Below are positions 22,469 through 29,173 of a stretch of 40,850 nt of DNA, in pieces. Below the pieces are notes generated by a model, which did no database searches, had not been told where the DNA came from, and saw only the letters and a program-made list of their open reading frames with translations. The first letter of the stretch is position 1. Each line of letters opens with the position of its first letter. Source of the DNA: a virus; IMG/VR virus record IMGVR_UViG_3300021437_000042, positions 1 to 40,850 of that record; one strand, 5' to 3'. The position numbers were made by a program, and so were the translations under genes.

Positions 22469-22946
22469 GGGAAACAGACATACAAAGAACAGGCGGCGGG
22501 GCCCGGAACATCATCTTTGGAAGCACGGCGGTAAAAACGGTTTCCCGCGGGAATATGAGATCTGGCTGCAAATGAGATATCGATGTTACAAGCCACAAAA
22601 CAAGGATTACCACAGGTACGGGGGGCGCGGAATAACGGTTTGCGATAGATGGAGATTTGACTTCGGAGCGTTTCTTGCTGATATGGGTGCTCGCCCAACG
22701 CGGAAACACTCGATAGATCGAATCGACAACGACGGCAATTATGAGCCATCTAATTGCCGATGGGCCACTCCGCAGCAACAGGCGGACAACACACCTAAGA
22801 AGGGGAGGTTTTTGACGTTGGCAGAGGAAACGTTAAATCAGACTGAGTGGGCACGAAAGTTAGGAATTTCCCGTAGTGCGTTGCGCAGGCGCTTGGAATT
22901 GTGGCCTGTCGAGAAAGCGCTAACGACGCCCAATTGCCATGAGTAG
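22461..22946 (+). CDS. Free-standing HNH homing-type endonuclease
   Basis: A 161-aa protein with AGGGGG before the ATG. Residues 35-110 carry the phage HNH layout: IWLQMRYRCYKPQNKDYHRY, GGRGITVCDRW, then HSIDRIDNDGNYEPSNCRWA with H83, D86, N90-D91 and N98 forming the nuclease site. Residues 118-148 look like a DNA-binding helix-turn-helix (TEWARKLGISRSALRRRLEL). Such genes sit between phage genes and spread by cutting related genomes. The surrounding genes are intact, so I see no intron here. DNA composition is more A-rich than its neighbours, in keeping with recent arrival. Confidence 0.85.
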   Translation: MGEGNRHTKNRRRGPEHHLWKHGGKNGFPREYEIWLQMRYRCYKPQNKDYHRYGGRGITVCDRWRFDFGAFLADMGARPTRKHSIDRIDNDGNYEPSNCRWATPQQQADNTPKKGRFLTLAEETLNQTEWARKLGISRSALRRRLELWPVEKALTTPNCHE

Positions 22947-23439
22947 CACCTTTCGCTCTGTCCGTGAATCGCGTCTTGCCGCCAAGAAGGCTTTGGATTT
23001 TTACGCCGACCTTTCCGGGCGCCCCCGGCAGAATATCCAGATTCCTGAGAAGCGGGTCCGGACGAAGAGCCCGGGCCCTTCGGAGCACCAAATTCAAACT
23101 GCGGTAATTTCGTGGTGGAAGCACGCTTGTGGGTGGCATCAACTCCCAGAATTTTGTTTGCTGGCTATCCCGAACGGCTCGTACCGCGATGCCATTACAG
23201 GCGCCCGGCTGAAGTCAGAAGGCGTCCGTAGAGGTGTTCCAGACCTTTTCCTGGCCGTTCCAGTGGCGCACTATGCCGGGTTCTGGCTGGAGCTTAAGAA
23301 ACCCGGCGGCAGCGCATCGGATGAGCAGCTCGCGGTCCTCGACTATCTCGAGCGGCACTACCGCACGGCCATCTGCGACTCGTTCCAGGGGGCGATCGAT
23401 GCCATTTCTCAATATCTGGGGGTGCCGAAACGTGGATGA
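22939..23439 (+). CDS. VRR-NUC domain nuclease
   Basis: A 166-aa protein. Residues 48-155 match the VRR-NUC fold of the PD-(D/E)xK superfamily: PSEHQIQTAVISWW, LLAIPNGSYRD, RLKSEGVRRGVPDLFL (D102), then GFWLELKKPGG (E118 and K120) and SDEQLAVLDYLE. Members are structure-specific nucleases; phage versions are thought to process branched DNA or act before packaging. The start overlaps the HNH stop by 8 bases. Confidence 0.85.
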   Translation: MSSTFRSVRESRLAAKKALDFYADLSGRPRQNIQIPEKRVRTKSPGPSEHQIQTAVISWWKHACGWHQLPEFCLLAIPNGSYRDAITGARLKSEGVRRGVPDLFLAVPVAHYAGFWLELKKPGGSASDEQLAVLDYLERHYRTAICDSFQGAIDAISQYLGVPKRG

Positions 23440-23653
23440 GAAACGGCGCCTCCATGGCCGGCATTGCCAGTGTGCAGCCTGCGGAGCCTACTTTTCGGTC
23501 CTGCGTAACTTTGAAAAGCACCGCATTGGGGACTTCGGCAAGGATCGCCGCTGCGCAACTGCGGCAGAGATGCGGGAAAGCGGACTTCAGCTTGTGGACG
23601 GGTGGTGGAGAGGCGCCCCGCGCGGAGGGCTCCTACGCACAAAGCGAGGCTGA
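23432..23653 (+). CDS. Small C2H2-like zinc finger protein
   Basis: A 73-aa protein from a GTG overlapping the VRR-NUC stop by 8 bases. It contains HCQCAACGAYFSVLRNFEKH followed by RIGDFGKDRRCATAAEM: C-x2-C, then a helix with H and a final C, a single zinc finger seen in many phage early proteins. It may bind DNA or a host protein. Function unknown. Confidence 0.6.
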   Translation: MDEKRRLHGRHCQCAACGAYFSVLRNFEKHRIGDFGKDRRCATAAEMRESGLQLVDGWWRGAPRGGLLRTKRG

Positions 23654-23655
23654 GA

Positions 23656-23832
23656 ATGACTGACGCCGACCTTGAAGCCGCCATCCAGGCCGAATGGTCC
23701 CTCTTCTGGCGCCTGTGCGATGAGAACGACAAGGAAGCTGCAAAACAGACCTTCGAGCAGCTGCGCAAACTCATCCAGCAGCGCAGCCCGGAGCAGATTG
23801 AGGCGCTGGAGCGGAGGCAGGGGTTGAGATGA
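23656..23832 (+). CDS. Hypothetical helical protein
   Basis: A 58-aa protein from the ATG at 23656, just after the preceding stop. It is entirely helical and acidic (DLEAAIQAEWSLFWRLCDEN, then EAAKQTFEQLRKLIQQRS). It ends in ATGA overlap with the next gene. Function unknown. Confidence 0.55.
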   Translation: MTDADLEAAIQAEWSLFWRLCDENDKEAAKQTFEQLRKLIQQRSPEQIEALERRQGLR

Positions 23833-24182
23833 AAGTTCTGGTGTGCGGCGGGCGACGCTTCGGCAAAACAGAGCCGGAGATGGCTTTGATGGAAAATGTT
23901 TTGTATCTTGCCCATAGCCAGTTTCACATTGATTTGCTCATTCAGGGAGGGGCGCCAGGTGCGGACAAATATGCAATATTGTGGGCACTGCGGCATGGTG
24001 TGAAAGCATTGACATTCCCCGCAGATTGGAGTCGCGGCAAAAAAGCCGGGCCGCTGCGCAATCAAGAAATGATCAATGAAAGGCCTGACCTCGTGATTGC
24101 GTTCCCTGGTGGGCGCGGCACCGCCGATTTGCTCTCACGCGCCAAGGCTTGCGGCGTCAAGCGCATCTGGGAATATCCGTAA
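23829..24182 (+). CDS. SLOG/DUF2493 (YspA-like) nucleotide-binding protein
   Basis: A 117-aa Rossmann-like protein. Residues 1-10 (MKVLVCGGRR) are the first strand and loop; LLIQGGAPGADKYAI (38-50), AGPLRNQEMI (73-82) and AFPGGRGTADLL (91-102) are the typical SLOG/LOG-family nucleotide or ligand-binding motifs. Members sense or process nucleotide-derived signals; in phages the substrate is unknown. It starts in ATGA with the preceding gene and is the last gene before the gap in front of the replication ATPase. Confidence 0.8.
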   Translation: MKVLVCGGRRFGKTEPEMALMENVLYLAHSQFHIDLLIQGGAPGADKYAILWALRHGVKALTFPADWSRGKKAGPLRNQEMINERPDLVIAFPGGRGTADLLSRAKACGVKRIWEYP

Positions 24183-24328
24183 CCCAATTTGACCCAGATC
24201 AAATTCAGCGACAATGCCGGGTAAAAAACAGGCGTAGCATATTCATTGCCGGGACATCAGCCGACGGGCTGCGTCTTGCGGTGATCAGGACTTACCGGCA
24301 CCCTATTTCTCATCACCGGAGAATTCAA
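24183..24328. promoter_or_regulatory. Intergenic region with inverted repeat upstream of the ATPase gene
   Basis: This 146-base gap holds a perfect inverted repeat: AATTTGA (24186-24192), six bases, TCAAATT (24199-24205), four bases after the preceding stop. It lacks a following T-run, so it fits an operator or processing site better than a terminator. The ribosome site of the next gene is GGAG at 24319-24322. Confidence 0.4.
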
Positions 24329-25366
24329 ATGCCCGAATCAGAGGCAGAGCGACGCGCCGCTTCTCAGCGCATGATCGCAATGGCCGATGCAGCATTAGCC
24401 TCTGCCGATCGCATCATCAAATCAGGCAAGCCCGACGAGCGGCTGTGGCTGACAGGGTCTGAGTTATTCACAGCCACACACCCACCAGCAACATATCTCG
24501 TCGAAAATCTCATCCCGCAGGGCAGCATTCTCTTTGCGGGGCGCCCCAAAGCGGGCAAATCATGGTTTGCATTGGGCTTGGCCATCGCCGTAGTCACTGG
24601 CGATCATTTCATGGGCCGCGAAGTCAATCGTGGCGAAGTTCTCTACTTAGCCTTGGAAGACAACGAGCGAAGGCTGTCTAAGCGACTGCAGCAATTAGCC
24701 GGCGATCATAGAGCAGAAGAACTGACCGGCTTTACGGCAAGCCTCAACTGGTCAAAAGGCATCCTCGCAGCCTCCGAAATCGATGCCTGGTGCTACAAGC
24801 ATCCGAATGCGCGCCTAGTCATCGTCGATACCCTCAAAATGATCAAGGAGCAGGCCGATCCAAAGAAGAACGGTTACGACGTTGACTACGATTCGCTCGC
24901 AGCTCTGACCGGCGTCGCCAATCACCGGAAAATCACCATCCTGATCGTCCACCACACCCGCAAAGCAGAGTCCGACGATCCTTTCGATACCGTCAGCGGC
25001 ACACTTGGACTCAATGCCGCTGTAGACACAATCTTTGTCTTGCAGCGCAGCAAAGAGCCCCGTGTCGCTACTTTGCACGGGCGCGGACGCGAACTCGAGG
25101 AAGACGTAGAACGCTCCATATCGCTCCATCCGAACGGATTATGGCGCGATGTCGGAACGGCAGAGGCTGGTTCCTTAAGATCGGAACGAATGGCTGTTTT
25201 GGAGGAATTACGCGACTCCGAAACCGGTTTGCGCACATTCGAACTGGCTAAGCGGCTTGGCAAGAGAAGCTTGCCCTCGCTACGTAAGATACTGAATAGT
25301 ATGCAAAAAGACAGGCATCTCATCAAGAAAGGCCATTACTGGTGCTTGCCGCCTGTCTCTCTCTAA
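24329..25366 (+). CDS. RepA/DnaB-like RecA-fold ATPase, putative replicative helicase
   Basis: A 345-aa protein from the ATG with GGAG upstream. Walker A is GRPKAGKS (71-78), Walker B is ARLVIVDTLK with D167, and a VHHTRK motif follows (207-212), as in AAA_25/RepA hexameric ATPases. The acidic LEDN at 109-112 also fits. Residues 285-340 form a winged-helix-like tail (RTFELAKRLGKRSLPSLRK) that could bind DNA. With the iteron-like array directly after the gene, the likely job is origin recognition or helicase loading for phage replication by the host polymerase. A primase or polymerase gene is not visible. Confidence 0.8.
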   Translation: MPESEAERRAASQRMIAMADAALASADRIIKSGKPDERLWLTGSELFTATHPPATYLVENLIPQGSILFAGRPKAGKSWFALGLAIAVVTGDHFMGREVNRGEVLYLALEDNERRLSKRLQQLAGDHRAEELTGFTASLNWSKGILAASEIDAWCYKHPNARLVIVDTLKMIKEQADPKKNGYDVDYDSLAALTGVANHRKITILIVHHTRKAESDDPFDTVSGTLGLNAAVDTIFVLQRSKEPRVATLHGRGRELEEDVERSISLHPNGLWRDVGTAEAGSLRSERMAVLEELRDSETGLRTFELAKRLGKRSLPSLRKILNSMQKDRHLIKKGHYWCLPPVSL

Positions 25367-25371
25367 TTCTC

Positions 25372-25529
25372 TCTCTATATGGAACTATAGAGACTTATAG
25401 AGTTATAGGAACCTATGGAACCATTGGAACCAATACCCATACAGAATGATCAAGATATGGTTCCATAGGGTTCCTTTTACAGACACCCCATTTTCATAGA
25501 CAAAGGTTCCAAAGATTCCTATGGTTCCT
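25372..25529. repeat. Iteron-like 9-bp repeat array with inverted blocks, candidate replication origin
   Basis: From 25381 the sequence repeats every nine bases: GGAACTATA, GAGACTTAT, AGAGTTATA, GGAACCTAT, GGAACCATT, GGAACCAAT. On the other side the inverse core GGTTCC occurs at 25459, 25469, 25505 and 25523, with GATTCC at 25514, again about nine bases apart. Bases 25408-25424 and 25457-25474 form a near-perfect inverted repeat. The region is AT-rich and follows the ATPase gene, as iteron origins often do. Origin function is inferred. Confidence 0.65.
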
Positions 25530-25691
25530 ATGCGCGCGAAGCCAAGACTTAGATTTCTCCCCAAACTCAGGATATGGCATTGCAGCACAAAGGGCGCCTA
25601 TGGCGTCGATCGAACGCCGGCCACGGCCTACGCGAAGTGGTACATCGCACGATTCCGCCTGTTGCAGCCCTTGACACCGCCCACGAAGTGA
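25530..25691 (+). CDS. Small protein after the repeat array
   Basis: A 53-aa frame (ATG at 25530; another in-frame ATG at 25521) reading MRAKPRLRFLPKLRIWHCST, then KGAYGVDRTPATAYAKWYIA. Small phage proteins with 'P.L..LP.LR.W.C......G.G.TP..AY..W' are common and uncharacterised. No ribosome site is obvious. After its TGA the frame continues AYTHTCGGCGKPSRR to a second TGA, so the present stop might be a recent change. Confidence 0.5.
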   Translation: MRAKPRLRFLPKLRIWHCSTKGAYGVDRTPATAYAKWYIARFRLLQPLTPPTK

Positions 25692-25700
25692 GCGTATACC
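25671..25700 (+). promoter_or_regulatory. Candidate rightward promoter for packaging/structural genes
   Basis: TTGACA (25671-25676), 18 bases, TATACC (25695-25700). It overlaps the end of the small gene and precedes the terminase region. The start would be near 25707, directly at the base of a strong hairpin. Confidence 0.45.
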
Positions 25701-25705
25701 CACAC

Positions 25706-25735
25706 CTGCGGGGGCTGTGGGAAGCCCTCCCGCAG
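25706..25735 (+). promoter_or_regulatory. GC-rich hairpin at predicted transcript 5' end
   Basis: CTGCGGG (25706-25712) pairs with CCCGCAG (25729-25735), extended by GGCT/AGCC across a two-base bulge, with a six-base loop. No T-run follows, so it is not a standard terminator. Bases 25736-25837 hold no other recognisable feature. Confidence 0.5.
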
Positions 25736-25837
25736 ATGAGAGGATCGAACGCACCTCCTTTTCAGCGCCCTGTGCAGCCTCCAACACTGCCAGGGCGTTT
25801 TCTCAACCAGATCAGCACAACTCTGACCTTTCAAAAA

Positions 25838-26011
25838 ATGAGCCGCCCACGGGGCACGGGACGCCTTTCCATCGAAGCACAAGCCCGCGCGCTGCGTCTG
25901 AGGGCTATCCGCAACCGACTCACCGATCGCGCCATAGCGGCCCGTCTGCAAGTCTCTGTGGGCACGTTGCGCGGCATCTTCAAACGCTACGGGGGCAACG
26001 CCAATGCCTGA
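25838..26011 (+). CDS. Small helix-turn-helix protein
   Basis: A 57-aa protein reading MSRPRGTGRLSIEAQARALR, then a helix-turn-helix RLTDRAIAARLQVSVGTLRG with a basic end. The fold resembles the DNA-binding part of resolvases and small phage regulators. It precedes the terminase cluster and could control it. Start chosen at the ATG before the conserved part; a longer frame upstream looks non-coding. Confidence 0.6.
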   Translation: MSRPRGTGRLSIEAQARALRLRAIRNRLTDRAIAARLQVSVGTLRGIFKRYGGNANA

Positions 26012-26165
26012 ACGCGAAAGGGGCGAGAAATTGAGCCATTTCATCGGGCGCTTCGTGGGCTCTAAGCGCGAGGAAAAGAAGTTCCCAAACATCAAGCAGC
26101 GCCTGGCGGTCGGCTACAGCGAAGCGCGCCAGAAAGCCCGAAAGGAAAAGCGCCATGCCGCGTGA
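26004..26165 (+). CDS. Hypothetical 53-aa basic protein
   Basis: It overlaps the previous gene by 8 bases and the next by 11. The sequence includes FPNIKQRLAVGYSEARQKAR, a pattern ('KQRLAIaYSEAR') frequent in small phage proteins of this region. Function unknown. Confidence 0.6.
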   Translation: MPERERGEKLSHFIGRFVGSKREEKKFPNIKQRLAVGYSEARQKARKEKRHAA

Positions 26166-26343
26166 CAAGCATCATTCATCCGAGCCAAGGGCAACTCAAC
26201 GCCTGCCTAGCGATCATTTCGAAGCAGACGGACTGTCCCGTGGCAAAGCGACAGGCGCCGTGCGTAAGTCCTACGATGCCCACCTCGAGCAGCGAGAGCC
26301 CCAGAAGCAAGAGGGCGATATCCCACCGGGGCCGCGGCAATGA
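26155..26343 (+). CDS. Hypothetical hydrophilic protein
   Basis: A 62-aa, very hydrophilic protein (MPRDKHHSSEPRATQRLPSD), probably disordered. It is linked to both neighbours by overlaps (ATGA at 26340), which is the main support for it. Another frame in the same place is less likely because it breaks this chain. Confidence 0.5.
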   Translation: MPRDKHHSSEPRATQRLPSDHFEADGLSRGKATGAVRKSYDAHLEQREPQKQEGDIPPGPRQ

Positions 26344-26525
26344 GCGAGAAAGAGCGCGAGAATCCGAAGGCATTTGAGGCTCACATCGAGCAGATGAAGA
26401 ATCATCACGACCGCCTGACCGAAATCGAGAAACGTCTGGGGATTCGCCACAAAGCCGACAACATGCGCTCAGAAGATCAGAAGAAAGGCGCGCAGGAGCC
26501 GCACTATGGGCGTAAGAGGCATTGA
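26340..26525 (+). CDS. Hypothetical charged helical protein
   Basis: A 61-aa protein with ATGA start. One long charged helix (HIEQMKNHHDRLTEIEKRLG) with a basic tail ending HYGRKRH. Function unknown. Confidence 0.55.
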   Translation: MSEKERENPKAFEAHIEQMKNHHDRLTEIEKRLGIRHKADNMRSEDQKKGAQEPHYGRKRH

Positions 26526-26737
26526 TGAAGGGTGAGAAGAACCTTCGCAGCCCCCTGTTGCCAATTTTCCCTTGGTATGGCGAGCGCTACGAGATCAACA
26601 CAGATTCAGTCGTCACCGGCTGGCATGTCTGGGGGGTACGAGTTTGCCTCATGCGTAAGTTCAACCATGAATTGCGCATCTCGTTTTTCTACGGCAGCAA
26701 GTCTCTCTGGATCGGTCGGAGGAAGGCGTGTCTGTAG
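26525..26737 (+). CDS. Hypothetical protein
   Basis: A 70-aa protein from the ATG at 26525, which reuses the last base of the preceding stop. Beta-rich (NTDSVVTGWHVWGVRVCLMR, then RISFFYGSKSLWIGRRK). No family recognised. Confidence 0.5.
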   Translation: MKGEKNLRSPLLPIFPWYGERYEINTDSVVTGWHVWGVRVCLMRKFNHELRISFFYGSKSLWIGRRKACL

Positions 26738-27147
26738 TCGAACACGCCCCCAATCGCCGCAGCGCGAGTCTCAGCGGCTCCAGCGCCACTTTCGTCCCGG
26801 CAGAGTCCAGCATCCGGTGCCTCCGTGACCAGCTCATCGTCGAACCACTGGATGTCATCCACAGCCGCACGCTGATCGTCCCCAAAGATAAGACGAAGCC
26901 CCTGCGCGGCATCGTGCGCGCGGTCGGCCCTGGCTGCTATCCGAAGCGCTACGATCACCCGGACAAGCACAAGCGCAGCAAGATGTGGGATTCAAAGCAG
27001 TTCCGTCCCACTGTGGTGAGAGTGGGCGATCTGGTGGAACTGGGCGGCGCAGAACACGGCGGCTATGCCTTCCAGACGTTCTACTGGGGCGACATGCTGT
27101 GCCTGTGGTGCCGCGAGGAAGATGTAGCGGGAGTGTGCGATGCGTGA
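26728..27147 (+). CDS. GroES-like co-chaperonin domain protein
   Basis: A 139-aa protein with GTG start behind GGAGGAAG. After a 28-residue polar leader the sequence follows the Cpn10 layout: RCLRDQLIVEPLD (30-42), a mobile-loop-like segment HSRTLIVPKD (45-54), then GIVRAVGPGCYP (61-72), VRVGDLVELGG (98-107) and a C-terminal strand. In GroES the mobile loop touches GroEL through a short hydrophobic triplet; LIV here would serve. Phage co-chaperonins such as T4 gp31 replace GroES to fold large capsid proteins. Insertion of about 20 charged residues (73-92) is unusual. Activity with host GroEL is inference. Confidence 0.65.
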   Translation: MSVVEHAPNRRSASLSGSSATFVPAESSIRCLRDQLIVEPLDVIHSRTLIVPKDKTKPLRGIVRAVGPGCYPKRYDHPDKHKRSKMWDSKQFRPTVVRVGDLVELGGAEHGGYAFQTFYWGDMLCLWCREEDVAGVCDA

Positions 27148-27475
27148 AACGCTGACGCTCTCCCGCCGTGAACGCAGATCAATGGGGCAACATCCGCCCA
27201 GCACACTCTCCACTGAGCCTCCACAAGAGGTCTCAGGCCAGGAGGATGCTGCCCCGCCCATTCAGCCGCTTGCCCACACATTCCCCATCCATTGGGCGCG
27301 TGGGCAATTGCTCAATGTCCGCAACACTGGTAGCGAATACGTGCTGACATTGCTGAACGAGGAGTACGACAAGCGCCATCCGGACCGCGCGATCTTCTTT
27401 CCCAATGCTTTCGAGTGCAACGCCTTCCTTGGCTGGTGGTATAGCCGTGAACATGCCGACCCTCGCGCCGGCTAA
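27140..27475 (+). CDS. Hypothetical pre-terminase protein
   Basis: A 111-aa protein overlapping the co-chaperonin gene by 8 bases. The N-terminal 50 residues are polar; the C-terminal half contains DRAIFFPNAFECNAFLGWWY followed by SREHA. A 'FpNAFdCq.FvswWYsR' phrase is common in phage proteins encoded just before the small terminase. Function unknown. Confidence 0.6.
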   Translation: MRETLTLSRRERRSMGQHPPSTLSTEPPQEVSGQEDAAPPIQPLAHTFPIHWARGQLLNVRNTGSEYVLTLLNEEYDKRHPDRAIFFPNAFECNAFLGWWYSREHADPRAG

Positions 27476-27818
27476 GCCGGTGATGGGCCGTCCGCGCGTC
27501 TACGATCGGGACGCGATCGGGCTTGCATTCGAGCAATACATCGAGCAAACCGAGATCCCGATCCTTGCCGAGTTTGCGACCAAGCATAAGCTGCACAAGC
27601 AGTTCATGTATGACTGTCCGGAGTTTGCCGATCTGGTGAAACGGTGCCTGTCGAAGAAAGAATCGGCGCTGGAGCGCATGGCTCTGGCCGGCAATGTGAA
27701 CTGCGCAATGGCAATCTTCAGCCTGAAGCAGATGGGCTGGTCGGATCGGCAGGACTTGACGCACAAGGGCGACCAGTCGGCGCCGCTGGTGTTCTCCAGC
27801 ATCGATCAGAAGCTGTAG
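27453..27818 (+). CDS. terS: Terminase small subunit
   Basis: A 121-aa protein from the ATG at 27453 (overlap of 23 bases with the previous gene; ATG at 27483 is an alternative). The N-terminal part GRPRVYDRDAIGLAFEQYIE and AEFATKHKLHKQFMYD looks like the DNA-binding helices of small terminases that use a 'GRP.ky' entry. KKESALERMALAGNVNCAMA and IFSLKQMGWSDRQD match the family's central region and its 'lk.mgW.D' ending. The ring-shaped protein recognises the packaging start site and recruits TerL, whose gene begins six bases after this stop. Confidence 0.8.
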   Translation: MPTLAPAKPVMGRPRVYDRDAIGLAFEQYIEQTEIPILAEFATKHKLHKQFMYDCPEFADLVKRCLSKKESALERMALAGNVNCAMAIFSLKQMGWSDRQDLTHKGDQSAPLVFSSIDQKL

Positions 27819-27823
27819 CGCGC

Positions 27824-29173
27824 ATGGCCTTTGCCCTGACGGCAAAGCAGCAAGAGGCCAATGCGGTGCTCGCATCTCCTGCGCGGCATATCATGCTGGC
27901 AGGCGGCTCGAGATCAGGCAAGACGCTGCTGATTGTGCGGGCCATCATCATGCGTGCGTTGAAGGCTCCCGCATCGCGGCATGCAATCTTGCGTTTCAGA
28001 TTTGGCCACGTGAAACAATCGATTGTCTATGACACATTCCCGAAGGTCATGGATCTGTGCTTTAGCGGCCAGCGCTACGATCTGTCGCGCTCTGACTGGT
28101 TTGCGCGGCTAGCGAATGGGTCGGAAGTCTGGTTCGGCGGGCTGGATGATAAGGAACGCACGGAAAAGATCCTCGGCACTGAGTTTGCATCCATCTTCCT
28201 GAATGAATGCAGTCAGATCCCGTACTCAGGTCGCAACATGGCGATGACGCGGCTCGCGCAACTTGTGACTGATACCGTCAACAAGTGTCCGCTTGCGCTC
28301 AAGATGTACTATGACGAGAATCCGCCCGATAAGGGGCATTGGACGTATCGTCTGTTCAAAGCGAAGGTCGATCCGGAGACAAAGCAATCGCTGCCGAATC
28401 CTCAGGAGTACGCCTTCCTGCAAATGAATCCGCGCGACAACGCTGAGAATCTATCGCAGGACTACATCAAGACCCTCGAAGGGCTGCCGGCACGATTGCG
28501 CAAGCGCTTCTTGGAAGGCGAATTCCGCGACATGGCGCCCAATGCCTTGTTCAGCGATGAGGCTATTGAGCGCTGGCGTGTCATTGATGCTGAGTTGCCC
28601 GAAATGCTGCGCCTGGTCGTGGCGATTGATCCATCCGGAGCGGAGGATACCGACAATGCCGATAACGATGAGATTGGGATTGTTGTTTGCGGGCTGGGTA
28701 TTGATGGTAATGGCTACGTTCTGGAGGATCTCACCTGCAAAGCAGGACCCGGCGTGTGGGGCAGAGTCGCCTGCAACGCATTCGAGCGGCACGCAGCGGA
28801 CCGAATCGTAGCTGAAGTCAATTTCGGCGGGGCGATGGTGCGAAACGTGATCCACACCGCACGGCCCAGAACGCCCTTCCTGCCGGTGCGCGCATCGCGG
28901 GGGAAAGTAGTGCGGGCCGAGCCTATAAGCGCGCTGGTTGAGTCGGGCAAGGTCAGGATGGCAGGTTACTTCCGAGAACTCGAGGACGAGTTGTGCGCCT
29001 TCACGACCAATGGCTACACTGGTGAGAACAGCCCTAACCGTGCCGATGCGATGATTTGGGGGATGTCTGATTTATTTCCCGAGCTGGTGAAGCCGGTGGA
29101 GGACAAACCTGTGAAGCCGCCTATATTCGTGCATCGGCGCGGCAGCGGGACGGATTGGATGAGGACCCTCTGA
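27824..29173 (+). CDS. terL: Terminase large subunit
   Basis: A 449-aa packaging motor. Walker A is AGGSRSGKTLL (26-36), Walker B plus catalytic Glu is FASIFLNECSQ (121-131, E128), and the coupling region MYYDENPPDKGHW follows. The C-terminal nuclease has VVAIDPSG (D269), IVAEVNFGG (E331) and SPNRADAMIWG (D408). The ATG at 27824 gives the normal start; an upstream open frame overlaps TerS. P22-type terminases translocate DNA into the procapsid and cut by headful, which agrees with a circularly closing genome. High confidence. Confidence 0.95.
   Translation: MAFALTAKQQEANAVLASPARHIMLAGGSRSGKTLLIVRAIIMRALKAPASRHAILRFRFGHVKQSIVYDTFPKVMDLCFSGQRYDLSRSDWFARLANGSEVWFGGLDDKERTEKILGTEFASIFLNECSQIPYSGRNMAMTRLAQLVTDTVNKCPLALKMYYDENPPDKGHWTYRLFKAKVDPETKQSLPNPQEYAFLQMNPRDNAENLSQDYIKTLEGLPARLRKRFLEGEFRDMAPNALFSDEAIERWRVIDAELPEMLRLVVAIDPSGAEDTDNADNDEIGIVVCGLGIDGNGYVLEDLTCKAGPGVWGRVACNAFERHAADRIVAEVNFGGAMVRNVIHTARPRTPFLPVRASRGKVVRAEPISALVESGKVRMAGYFRELEDELCAFTTNGYTGENSPNRADAMIWGMSDLFPELVKPVEDKPVKPPIFVHRRGSGTDWMRTL

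Noticed and set aside
22461-22946. A second intron around the free-standing HNH gene
   Set aside because: Genes on both sides are intact and overlap the HNH gene directly; no core element like AAGATATAGTC is nearby.
25381-25529. CRISPR array
   Set aside because: Units are 9 bp and contiguous, without unique spacers of 30 bases; no cas genes are present.
25736-25770. GGATCGAAC-like T-arm suggesting a tRNA near 25740
   Set aside because: The flanking bases do not form a T stem, acceptor stem or anticodon arm on either strand.
25574-25837. Extension of the helix-turn-helix gene upstream to 25574
   Set aside because: A different frame (25530-25691) has protein-like sequence there, and the extension is Pro/Arg/Gly-rich without a family resemblance.
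27644-27823. 60-residue N-terminal extension of the large terminase
   Set aside because: It overlaps TerS, reads as low-complexity out-of-frame sequence, and the ATG at 27824 begins the normal family N-terminus.
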